Positions 47,101 through 51,719 of a DNA stretch of 64,000 bases are shown here, one piece after another; position 1 is the first letter of the stretch; every line of letters begins with the position of its first letter. This stretch comes from Dastarcus helophoroides. Taxonomy: Eukaryota; Arthropoda; Insecta; Coleoptera; Bothrideridae. Under the pieces are notes generated by a model. The model was not told where the DNA came from, did not search any database, and saw only the letters and a program-made list of their open reading frames with translations. The stretch lies in contig CM053331.1 in assembly GCA_028583605.1 (NCBI GenBank), positions 5,986,508-6,050,507 of the forward strand, in the 5' to 3' direction. Made by a program: the position numbers and the translations under genes.

Positions 47101-50100
47101 CTGGATTCAATTCAAAGAAGAGCGATTCGCCTAATTGATAACGAGAGTCTGACCGATTCGCTCGAAGCACTAGAGCACAGGCGTATGGTTGGTGACTTGT
47201 CTCTTTTCTACAAGTACTATCATGGAAGATGCTCGCAGGAACTAATAGGATTGATCCCCCAAGGGCAAGATTCTTGAGGCGTACTAGACAGTCGGAGGCA
47301 GCAAATTCCTGTGCGGTCCAGTTTGACACAGTGAGGACTTCTGTCTACGGAGACTCTTTTTTCTATAGAACTTCCAAGTTATGGAACTTGTTAGCGAAAG
47401 GAATTTTCCCCAAAAATTACAACCTATCCTTGTTTAAGAAGGCGGTTCATCGCCATCTATCCTTGTTTCCGCATCCTACTCGTATTGCTTTGAAAGCATA
47501 ATGGGGTTACCCTTCGCGAGTGGATTAAACTTGAAAAAAAATAACACAATTTAGTTAAATAGTATCTACTTCCAATAAAATACTGCTCGTCATTTTATAT
47601 AATTACTAGTTCAATAATTTCTATCATTGTCTACTACAGACCAGATCTTAATGAAAGAGAGGAAACTGTTGCCGATTTGGTGCATCACTTCGTTTTGCCT
47701 CAAGTTCAGAAGGAAATAATCAGGGATAAGATAAAAACGAAACAGAGGGTCAACCTGAAAATGATTCATACTGAACTCTACAGAGAAATTGAAGATTTAC
47801 CTAAACCGAAGATTGGTAAGACTGTTTACATTAATTAAAAAAGAAAATACGAACGTAATTTAGACTTGATGTATTTTTATATATTTATTTTTGTTTCTAG
47901 ATCGTGAAGCACAAGCTCGAGTTGAATGTAAGTTTTATTGCGTCCTTAATATTTATAAAAAACGAGGTAGGGAGTACCTAAAAGTAAAAGAAGCAATAAC
48001 AGTTTTCTTTATGATATATGATAACTAATTTTTAATATTTTCTGACATTTTCAATTTTTTCAGACCTCAGGAGACTTGAACTGGGAATGGAGGAAGGTAC
48101 GTACTTTACTTACATGTATTTTGTGATACATACTTTCATTAACATTTAATCAACTCAATCTTAAAAACAGGAGATAAAGATGAAGAATATAATGTAAGAA
48201 GATTGTAAAAAAAGTTTGGCCCAATAGGAACTCCAACACGTGATCTTACGAGACCAGAAAACCAATTGTACTGATAAGCAATATTTCGAAATTGAATCAA
48301 TTTTCACTTCCATACACTCTCTGTAAGAAGTTTTTATTTCGATCATACAACATAAACTGATAAACACTAAAAAAATTCCAGTTAAAGATATGCATCCAAC
48401 TCATCGACATAATTAAAATATAAGAATTTGACAACTACAGAATTATTCACATAAAAATAACAAACGCGATACTGTCAAAGAGAACGTCAAAACTAAATTT
48501 GAGTGTTCGCGACCACAACTCATTCCTAAATCTCATAATCAAAAATGTAAACCTCTAATACCGAAAACCATTTTCCATTCTTTCAGACATCATGCTTAAA
48601 GAAATAATGCCCAGACGATCGTACGAATATCCAGAATCAGAATATCTGGAAGTTCCAAAGCCCATAACATACGAAGTCGAAGAAGGTAGTGAACCGAGTC
48701 TCGAATATTACGCCTTGAAACGAAATCTCTCCGAAATGGAATTACCGACTTTAATCGGAGGAGAGGTTGAAAGCGAAGTATCATTCGTAACCCTCCTGGT
48801 TGGTTATGAGCACGACATAGCCCGATTAACCGCCAAGATCAGAAGACACTTACAAGCAGATAAAGGTCTTATGGACGAAGAAGAATACGAAATCGAAGAT
48901 CTCATCGAACAGCTCTATCACGCTTTGAGCGAAACACGAGAACGTTGTAGACGAGAAAGAGAAGAAAAGAGAAGGAAGAAAGAGGAACTTAAGAGGATGC
49001 AAAAGGTACCATTGCCTCAAATCTACGAAGTCCTAGTGGAAATAGTCAATAAAATAAAAGAAAAACCGAAAGAAATAACGAGCGCGGAAAAGAACTTCCT
49101 ACTTAAAGAAATGGACGTTGAATTAACCGAACTATTAGAGAAGGTAGCGAGTCAAGCAGAGATTAAACTAGAAGATCCGGAAGATGAAGCCGTACGTGAT
49201 TTCGATAGAAACGTGTACCACTGCATTATAAGACTACCAGAAGATTACGAGGAACCTCCGGAGTTTGACGTTGAGAAACAAGACAAATTTTTCAAATCCG
49301 TAAGGAAACTAGTCAAAAAACTAGAAAAAATTCGAATGCCATCCCAGGCGGATCACATACTTTTAAATCAACTGCACACGTTGGAAGAAGGCGTAATAAG
49401 GCTGTACAGGAACGAAGAGTATGAAGATTTCTACAAGTCGGAAGTGGACAGGATGTTGGGGTTGGTCAGACAAGCGATAAGGGACAAAACTGACGTCGAA
49501 CGAACCTCTTCGGAGGAAGACGTTAGGCAACATTTAATATTCTTGACTGGGAAACAACTCAAAAGTGAGAAAGACACGGAGGAAGTGGTTAGGCAACTGG
49601 TTCTGAAGCTTAAAGAAATAGCTGAGGCAGATGAGGAAGAGGAAGAGAAAGAAAAGGAAGAATTAAAAAAACAAGAAGAGAAAAAAGAAGCAGAGAAGGA
49701 AGAGCATATTAAGAGAGAAAAGAAAATAGAGATAGAGGAACCAGAAGAAGCGGAGGTTGAAGATAAAAAACTAACAATCAGGAAGAAGAAATCGATGAGA
49801 TTTTATAAGAAATCTGCTAGTGAACTCAGAGCAGCTGAATCAGGTGTAGCTATTAAGAAGTCAAAGAGTAGAGCCTTCGGAGAAGACCAAATATTATGGT
49901 AAGTGAAATTCGCCATTGGCATGTTTTTGGTTAACTACTAGGGTGACTATTTCGCATTTTGTAGGTTGATGGTTGAATTGGAAAAAGCATTAGACAAAAA
50001 ATATCTGACTCCTGTCAAAATAGAAGCACTCGAAAAAATAGAAGAGGAAGAGGAGGAGGATGAAAGAATGAAATTAAGGTACTCCAAATCCAAGACACAA

Positions 50101-50607
50101 ACGGACACCGAAAAACTATTGGTCCAGTTCTCCGATTTATTGGAGGACCAATACATATGCAAAATAGAGGACATGGAAGAAGAAAGAGAACCTACTTCCA
50201 TAGAAAAACTGGAACGAGTGGTGAAGAATATCATTTATACAATATCTGCCGGATCACCTACAGGTAGCCAAACATCGCTGCGGGAAGGAGCCCTGGAAGA
50301 AGAGCAGGAAGTGGTGGAAGATAGACCCCAAGATGAACTCGCGGAAATAATAGAAGATATTTATGCACCTATTGAGGAACTTAAACAGGAAGAAATTAGC
50401 CATGAAGATTCAGAACTGAAATACGCTTTTATCATCGAGATACTAACCAATCTAACAGAAAAGTTGACAAAACTGAACAAAGAAAATAGGTTGAAGGAGA
50501 ATGCAGCAGTGAAAAATCTTTTGACGGATCTGACTGAAAAACTGAAGACATTGCAGAATAACGACTTACCTGGGTTGATTTTTATCATTCAAAGCTTCCT
50601 ACGGTAG
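15424..50607 (+). CDS. CFAP91: Cilia- and flagella-associated protein 91, whole gene span (15 coding exons)
   Basis: The spliced product is predicted at 1369 residues. Exons 1-11 (residues 1 to about 698) follow the known CFAP91/MAATS1 family: DPLFVVSNEKD near residue 17, MFSDLPNYPR, GSGLPAGM, ERAKMKREWE, MERDEWAFREQEI, LLDFLNKELKRLLDERR and HFVLPQVQKEI. In other organisms this protein (Chlamydomonas AAT1/FAP91) lies in the axoneme, linking radial spokes 2 and 3 and the calmodulin- and spoke-associated complex, and is needed for ciliary and sperm beating. All 14 joins use GT-AG sites and keep frame. Vertebrate CFAP91 is about 770 residues. Here exons 14-15 add an acidic, Lys/Glu-rich coiled-coil tail of about 650 residues. 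That tail could alternatively be a separate downstream gene starting at 48592, but the compatible splice phase favours one gene. Confidence 0.9.
15531..15607 (+). CDS. CFAP91: CFAP91 exon 2
   Basis: It codes for the conserved DPLFVVSNEKDFYKAGL segment and ends KF before the donor GTAAGT. Phase is 0. Confidence 0.85.
15654..15995 (-). mobile_element. Solo LTR in CFAP91 intron 2
   Basis: On the - strand this 342-bp unit begins TGTAAC and ends TTACA. It carries TATAAAAGGCGGTCAGC, then an initiator-like TCAGTTAGTT, then AATAAAG near its end. That order of promoter and polyadenylation signal is the layout of an LTR. No second LTR or internal coding region is nearby, and I could not find a clean target duplication. 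It points against CFAP91. Confidence 0.7.
16181..16604 (+). CDS. CFAP91: CFAP91 exon 3
   Basis: The acceptor AAAATTTCAG precedes CAA. The exon reads through MFSDLPNYPR to RESSAQTSPW and FLKWG, matching the N-terminal third of the family. Vertebrates have TQTD-type repeats near this place, but here only SAQTSPW is kept. The donor G|GTAAGG is followed only 8 bases later by a transposon end. Confidence 0.9.
17140..20100. repeat. AAATTTCGACTTTTTTCTCG satellite with higher-order marker
   Basis: The clearest unit is the 20-base AAATTTCGACTTTTTTCTCG, repeated with many substitutions and indels. A longer marker (GGCGTAGAAAGGACATCGAT, an A run, then ATGTTATTTTTAG) recurs at about 17347, 17534, 18253, 18926 and 19861, with its first half also at 17150. 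Units between markers vary from about 190 to 930 bp. Many open frames on both strands come from the stop-free unit and are not genes. Confidence 0.85.
20358..23219 (-). pseudogene. LINE ORF2 endonuclease-reverse transcriptase, one in-frame stop
   Basis: The endonuclease part shows VRGLNSKI, LAETWL and IIGDFNIPE. The reverse transcriptase shows NYRPVALMSNVAKL, YTDLSKAFDKVHH, GVGQGSNLGPLLF and FIYADDLK. A C-terminal block reads FHVPRPNTRYPM. The frame is open for 837 codons, then meets one TAG (20706-20708) after FLKM. It continues in the same frame for about 115 more codons to its true stop at 20358. With a single nonsense change in about 950 codons, this copy is young. Confidence 0.9.
23360..24154 (-). 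CDS. LINE ORF1 protein with PHD-like zinc finger
   Basis: 264 residues. The N-terminal 60 residues hold a Cys/His pattern (CVSCKSG, LKCSKCFSAHHIKC, WFCNTCR) typical of PHD fingers in LINE ORF1 proteins. A short coiled coil follows at about residues 82-95. An RRM-like or L1-ORF1-like C-terminal half contains RKKNIMFYNIPE and RPIKISL. It is fully open, with 140 bp before ORF2, and presumably binds the element RNA. Confidence 0.85.
   Translation of the reverse strand: MPQMCVSCKSGITPTAHGLKCSKCFSAHHIKCIDMTKPQYDLFKSTAGLEWFCNTCRIPENNSTKANCDCCKVIPHLIDLINNLKGAIEELKKQVSVKSESTGELSLEEIVKEVTDRQYRKKNIMFYNIPELPPTSSIEDRKSNDINSVKDFLSSMSLKDNSPNIPKSIRIGKFNPNSVKPRPIKISLENEELVASILKGIRNSHRYKQQNIIISPDRTLREIDDYRKLKAQLDTRKANGETGLSIKYIHGVPRIVVNKLKDLN
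24171..25856. repeat. Right part of family C element
   Basis: T-rich satellite (24171-24660) is followed by a less repetitive stretch (about 24690-24790), then A-rich inverted satellite. The higher-order marker appears here in reverse near 25085. The final 100 bp hold several ATCGATT words and the TIR. The whole block is paralogous to about 53280-54780. Confidence 0.8.
25899..26065 (+). CDS. CFAP91: CFAP91 exon 4
   Basis: The acceptor ATTTCCAG comes 42 bases after the transposon end. The exon codes for GSGLPAGM, ERAKMKREWE and MERDEWAFREQ, the most diagnostic stretch of the family. Confidence 0.95.
26177..26345 (+). CDS. CFAP91: CFAP91 exon 5
   Basis: The acceptor TTATTTTAG follows a 111-bp intron. 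The exon codes for EIQEIMNLRLALLEEMLNEV and the helical segment that follows, ending QTER plus one base before GTAAC. Confidence 0.9.
26346..26601. other. Start of CFAP91 intron 5, unassigned
   Basis: About 250 bp lie before the first recognisable transposon end. It includes a GC-richer patch near 26395-26450 (AGACGTAGCTAGAATCAG) that may be another repeat end. No exon is seen. Confidence 0.4.
26602..26729 (+). mobile_element. hAT-like family A left-end fragment
   Basis: It starts CAGTGGTGGCTCGTATCTAA and continues like the family A left end (AGTGCTGC, TTTGTGT). It is interrupted at 26730 by the family B element. Its right end was not found. Confidence 0.6.
26730..31458. mobile_element. Non-autonomous hAT-like element, family B (4729 bp)
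   Basis: It begins CAGGGCTTCGAACCGG and ends CGATTCGAAGCCCTG, an inverted pair. It is flanked by perfect 8-bp repeats CTTCCCAA (26722-26729 and 31459-31466), the hAT target duplication size. Subterminal sequence is rich in AACCGAAAACCG words at both ends. The interior is degenerate AAATTTCGA or TTTGAAAATTT repeat with no transposase. A copy of the GGTGGAAC dispersed repeat lies inside it at 30331. Confidence 0.92.
30331..30413 (+). repeat. GGTGGAACGGACTTGTCC dispersed repeat, copy 2
   Basis: It matches the 8282 and 38731 copies as far as CCAAGAAAGATTAAAAAA, then diverges. It lies inside the family B element. Confidence 0.7.
31467..32160. other. CFAP91 intron 5 middle part, unidentified
   Basis: AT-rich repeat DNA to about 31670 is followed by about 490 bp of ordinary composition. 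On the - strand, 31947-32150 is open and reads RLSKLEESRV and SMDVAMQPVIQVLPHLREL, which looks protein-like. I do not recognise it. It may be a fragment of a transposon or of a host gene. Confidence 0.35.
32165..32469 (+). mobile_element. Jockey-like LINE fragment
   Basis: It matches the LINE region at 46970-47260: TAGGCTTTCTTTTTAG, CTCATCAGCT, GGAGTTCAGCCCCAAAC, GGTTGGTGACTTGTCTC, and GATGCTCGGAGGAACTAATA. It stops abruptly at CCCCCCAAAGGC, where the inverted dispersed repeat begins. Confidence 0.85.
32470..32545 (-). repeat. GGTGGAAC-type dispersed repeat, inverted copy 3
   Basis: AACGTTTGTTGTGTTTTTTA then TCTTTCTTGGTTTCAGGAGA is the reverse complement of the 38731 unit. It joins the LINE fragment directly. 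Confidence 0.75.
32546..32935 (-). mobile_element. Family A element fragment, reverse orientation
   Basis: AATCAGAGAAAATTTAAAAT and GGGGGTGCTGCAGTTCC, followed by AGTGCATATAC, match the reverse complement of 11220-11440, the left end of the family A element. The copy is truncated before its CCGCCACTG tip. Confidence 0.65.
32936..33727. other. CFAP91 intron 5, repeat-derived sequence
   Basis: Mixed AT-rich DNA with AAATTTCGA-like stretches at 33130-33450. No exon or intact element is recognised. Confidence 0.4.
33728..34010. mobile_element. Possible small MITE
   Basis: TAGTACATAC with ACAAAATTGCG on the left is roughly inverted against AACACAATTTTGTTGCG with GTATACTA on the right. The interior is of ordinary composition. 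No clean target duplication was identified. Confidence 0.35.
34187..34372 (+). CDS. CFAP91: CFAP91 exon 6
   Basis: The acceptor GTGGACAG was chosen because it fits the phase left by exon 5 and gives ELRKLEMKHLGI, matching the family IRKL segment. The exon continues with the HARSELYAPQIRHG region and ends AQFI plus one base before GTAAGG. Confidence 0.9.
34424..34579 (+). CDS. CFAP91: CFAP91 exon 7
   Basis: It follows a 51-bp intron ending TTTCTAG. It codes for GVEHFSTLPRWLDKAALI and ends NLHEELK plus one base before GTAAGT. Confidence 0.88.
34640..35435 (+). mobile_element. Jockey-like LINE 3' copy
   Basis: It matches the LINE copy at 46850-47540 from the PNLSILGMNAS region to the A-rich end after GAGTGAATTGAAC. 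The frame MTDSLKTLEHRRMVGD to HRHLSLFPHSTHGALKA (35040-35393) is open. A 72-bp piece beginning AGAAGCTAGG is duplicated in tandem (34779 and 34851). Confidence 0.88.
35455..35740 (-). mobile_element. LINE C-terminal fragment (RNase H-type tail)
   Basis: The - strand reads WSGSWRTNKHLLKMDI, CWEYLEESESLKHVLCHC and INKRIYFGG. This resembles the zinc-knuckle block after the RNase H domain in R1- or I-related LINEs (H-x-LCxC pattern). It is not the same family as the adjacent Jockey-like tail. A short GAATA repeat lies beyond at 35802-35817. Confidence 0.55.
35870..36402 (+). repeat. Tandemly duplicated left end of family A element
   Basis: This 533-bp unit repeats the left end of the element that starts at 36403. 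It includes the flanking ACGTTCTGAAAAAAC, which corresponds to ACGTTCTAAAAAAGC before the second copy. Target DNA was therefore duplicated along with the transposon end. Confidence 0.8.
36403..38277. mobile_element. Non-autonomous hAT-like element, family A (1875 bp)
   Basis: The ends are CAGTGGCGGCTCTTAGC and, inverted, CAGTGGCGGCTCGCACA. Perfect 8-bp flanks AAAAAAGC lie at 36395-36402 and 38278-38285. The interior is AAATTTCGA-type repeat with no transposase. A family B end sits inside at 37462. Confidence 0.9.
37462..37600 (+). mobile_element. hAT-like family B end fragment
   Basis: CAAGGCTTCGAACCGTTATT and several GTTCCGGTTTTCGG words match the left end of the element at 44554. The opposite end was not found, so this is a solo end or a degraded copy inside the family A element. 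Confidence 0.7.
38434..38603 (+). CDS. CFAP91: CFAP91 exon 8
   Basis: The acceptor CTGTTTTAG leads to NLRKVEHRTCNLRV, ESPPPTPETEG and VQSMLKGRAAQML. It matches the family segment around RLPTPT and LQKLLRGRVVQ. The donor is GTAAGA. Phase is 0. Confidence 0.9.
38731..38890 (+). repeat. GGTGGAACGGACTGGTCC dispersed repeat, copy 4, with hairpin
   Basis: This is the longest copy of the repeat. It ends in a perfect 13-bp stem: CATCTTCAGAGAG (38853-38865), loop TAT, CTCTCTGAAGATG (38869-38881). The hairpin could be a transposon tip or a transcript structure. Confidence 0.7.
38930..39211 (+). mobile_element. Possible solo LTR
   Basis: TGTTGAGAAACTGAAGAACG near 38980 is followed by GGGATATAAATATACGCG, a TATA-like box, then TCATTCAGTAATTCAG and a T-rich tail. 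This has LTR character, but the right boundary is cut or hidden by the adjacent Tigger element. Confidence 0.35.
39214..41689 (+). mobile_element. Tigger/pogo-like DNA transposon, inactivated (2476 bp)
   Basis: The ends CACCAATACCTCGCTTTGCG and CGCAAAGTGAGGTATTGGTG are inverted with one mismatch. Each is flanked by TA, the Tc1/mariner-superfamily target. It contains a decayed CENP-B-like transposase. A nearly full-length element with intact ends, lying in CFAP91 intron 8. Confidence 0.92.
39693..41220 (+). pseudogene. Tigger transposase (CENP-B HTH and DDE domains)
   Basis: The N-terminal psq-type helix-turn-helix (KLDILRRFYKGEKTV) and the CENP-B HTH (SQGWFERFKTRANLHS) lie at 39748-40236. 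The catalytic parts FNVDETG, VLVDNAPGHP and FLPPNTSVIQPLD follow at 40280-40720. The C-terminal part is open at 40808-41221. Stops and frameshifts fall after VDETG, after APGHPV and after QPLD, so no active enzyme can be made. Confidence 0.9.
41865..42011 (+). CDS. CFAP91: CFAP91 exon 9
   Basis: The acceptor TTGGTGCAG is in phase 0 with exon 8. It codes for IYEGRDKCRELIMELKYSQG and a charged helix ending QIDK before GTACC. Confidence 0.92.
42066..42439 (+). CDS. CFAP91: CFAP91 exon 10
   Basis: A 54-bp intron ends TTTTCCAG. The exon codes for GSLLDFLNKELKRLLDERRA, the AEAGRRQQELRRRREHDEMF block and KVHQDTVDLYLQDIV, all strongly conserved in CFAP91. It ends two bases into a codon before GTAAGT. 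Confidence 0.95.
42600..44553 (+). pseudogene. Jockey-like LINE ORF2, 5' half
   Basis: Endonuclease pieces include FRGLNSNINSF, LSLTETQVS and VFLGDFNVHNIPWL. A linker (43410-43805) has KSCFSWRAVSCKNRAYRRWR and FWGFAKSIGKNF. The reverse transcriptase has MDISKAFDRAWH, GVPQGSILSPTLF and YSYADDS, where it is interrupted. At least four frameshifts or stops break the frame. Confidence 0.85.
44554..46643. mobile_element. Non-autonomous hAT-like element, family B (2090 bp), inside a LINE
   Basis: The left end CAGGGCTTCGAACC and the inverted right end CAAGGCTTCCAACC match at 12 of 14 positions. Perfect 8-bp flanks GATGATAG lie at 44546-44553 and 46644-46651, inside the LINE codons after YADD. The interior is AAATTTCGA-type repeat with no transposase. 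Confidence 0.95.
46652..47540 (+). pseudogene. Jockey-like LINE ORF2, 3' half
   Basis: It resumes after the hAT insertion with SLSIAALDRLREQQIQTINR, a palm/thumb block GPNLSILGMNAS and WDDHVHAIGK. The C-terminal part is in another frame (47229-47501: FFYRTSKLW to HRHLSLFPHPTRIALKA). Frameshifts are present. Confidence 0.85.
47640..47815 (+). CDS. CFAP91: CFAP91 exon 11
   Basis: The acceptor CTACTACAG restores frame after exon 10. It codes for EPDLNEREETVADLVHHF, VLPQVQKEIIRDKIKTKQR and a helix ending PKPKI plus one base. This is the last part I can align with the vertebrate family. Confidence 0.92.
47901..47927 (+). CDS. CFAP91: CFAP91 exon 12 (27-bp microexon)
   Basis: TTTGTTTCTAG precedes ATCGTGAAGC and GTAAGT follows. 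It adds DREAQARVE in frame, phase 1 at both sides, so skipping it would also keep frame. Confidence 0.6.
48064..48096 (+). CDS. CFAP91: CFAP91 exon 13 (33-bp microexon)
   Basis: A T-rich tract and CAG precede it and GTACGT follows. It adds YLRRLELGMEE in frame, phase 1 at both sides. Confidence 0.6.
48587..49898 (+). CDS. CFAP91: CFAP91 exon 14, long tail exon
   Basis: The acceptor TTCTTTCAG is in phase with exons 11, 12 or 13. The 437-codon frame starts DIMLKEIMPRRSYEYPESEY. It is mostly helical and highly charged (RRKKEELKRMQK, EEEEEKEKEEL), with a basic stretch (LTIRKKKSMRFYKKSAS) near the end. I do not recognise a domain. A separate gene starting at the ATG at 48592 is the alternative. 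The tail is probably structural within the axoneme, but that is inference. Confidence 0.8.
49965..50607 (+). CDS. CFAP91: CFAP91 exon 15, last coding exon
   Basis: A 66-bp intron ends TTTTGTAG. The exon codes for MVELEKALDKKYL, an acidic run, then KSKTQTDTEK and two leucine-rich helices, ending FIIQSFLR and TAG. KTQTD (residues about 1199-1203) fits the dynein light chain LC8 binding motif KxTQT. Confidence 0.85.
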
Positions 50608-50820
50608 TTTTTTATAACACTGTAACAGTGTGGCAAATTAAATGTTTTGCTTCTTTTTGAAGATTTTGCGACGGTTATTTAATTTTTAAAGTTTCAGTAA
50701 TATCAGTAGTAAAAACAAGGTAACACTTGATAAATTTAAAATAGAATACAGGCTTCGCTATTTCCTTGGCCAAACGCAGTTATTTTCTAGTGAATTTGTT
50801 TTACAACTAAAAAGAAAAAA

Positions 50821-51020
50821 AAACGCCTAACTTTATCATAAGTTGTAACTGGAAATATCAAAACACGTTTAAGTGGAAAAAAAACGCCTAACTTTATCAT
50901 TAGTTGCAACCGGAAATATCAAAACACGCTTAACTTTAGAATAAGCTGCAACCGGAAATAATAAAATACGCCTAATTTTAAAATTAATTGCAACCGAAAA
51001 TACCAAAAAACGCCAAACTT
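50821..51020 (+). repeat. Degenerate 42-bp minisatellite downstream of CFAP91
   Basis: Four to five imperfect units share CGCCTAACTTTATCAT, AGTTGCAACCGGAAAT and AAAACACG, with lengths of about 60, 48, 42 and 42 bp. One more isolated unit lies at about 51135-51175. If the 3' UTR extends this far, the repeat is transcribed. Confidence 0.8.
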
Positions 51021-51092
51021 TAAAGTAACCAACTTTGTCAAATTTGACTACTAAAAATGTAAATATTTTCAAACGGGGTCGTAAAAATGTTA

Positions 51093-51098
51093 AATAAA
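51093..51098 (+). terminator. Candidate CFAP91 polyadenylation signal
   Basis: AATAAA lies about 485 bp after the stop codon. It is the first good hexamer I noted, but such words are common in AT-rich DNA. Confidence 0.35.
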
Positions 51099-51199
51099 AT
51101 TAATAAACAATGTTTCCAACCAATAAAAGTCTAAAATGAAGAATACTTTATAATAGGTTACAACCGGAAACACCAAAAACAATCTGACTTTAAACCAAG

Positions 51200-51719
51200 A
51201 CCATAGATATTCTATTTCTCTAACAGAAGTGGTAAACATTGACACAATGCCACCCCGAACTGTCAATCATGCCATTCACTATATTTTTAATTGTTTGATA
51301 TTATATTTTTCATTTGTAATGTTGGCTCTTCACTCTCGTCAAAAATATGGAAGCTACGTTCGTTTTGACTCGCTTTGTCTCCGTTCGCCTCGGAAGTGTT
51401 CCGTGTCGAGTCGATTTTTGGGGCCGAGTCAAAAGAAATGAACGTGAAAATGAGAGTGCGAGCGAAAAAATAGATATAGCCCTCGCAGTTATATTTATCC
51501 TGTCAAATGTCTCGCCGAAACGTTCGGTGAAGTATTAAATTAACCTTTAGAGAAGTTACTAAAAAAAAAAAACACCAGAACTAAAGCTAGCTTCACGCGT
51601 AAACATTTTGATGATTAATGTGTTGCACATATTTCAAAGGTTTTTTTTGCAGAAATAATTGAACTAAATGTTTATTATCGTTATCAATTATTTGTGTAGA
51701 CTATAAAACTGTAATCTCG
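51200..51719. other. Intergenic sequence, no gene seen
   Basis: A GC-richer island (51340-51480) contains an imperfect inverted repeat: CGTTCGTTTTGACTCG against CGAGTCAAAAGAAATGAACG. It is not recognised as any element. Confidence 0.4.

Larger units (their letters stand above)
42520..47540 (+). mobile_element. Jockey-like LINE, inactivated and split by a hAT-like element
   Basis: Endonuclease, reverse transcriptase and C-terminal pieces lie in order, with a 3' end GGGGTTACCCTTCGCGAGTG followed by an A tract. The element is cut at the reverse transcriptase YADD motif by the family B element at 44554-46643 and resumes at 46652. It is the longest copy of the family whose tails are also at 8631, 9438, 32165 and 34640. 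It fills most of CFAP91 intron 10. Confidence 0.88.

Noticed and set aside
48171..48193. Possible 23-bp CFAP91 exon (GDKDEEYN) with an acceptor-like AACAG and GTAAGA
   Set aside because: It would enter in phase but leave in phase 0, breaking the join to the exon at 48587. Exon 13 joins exon 14 directly in frame.
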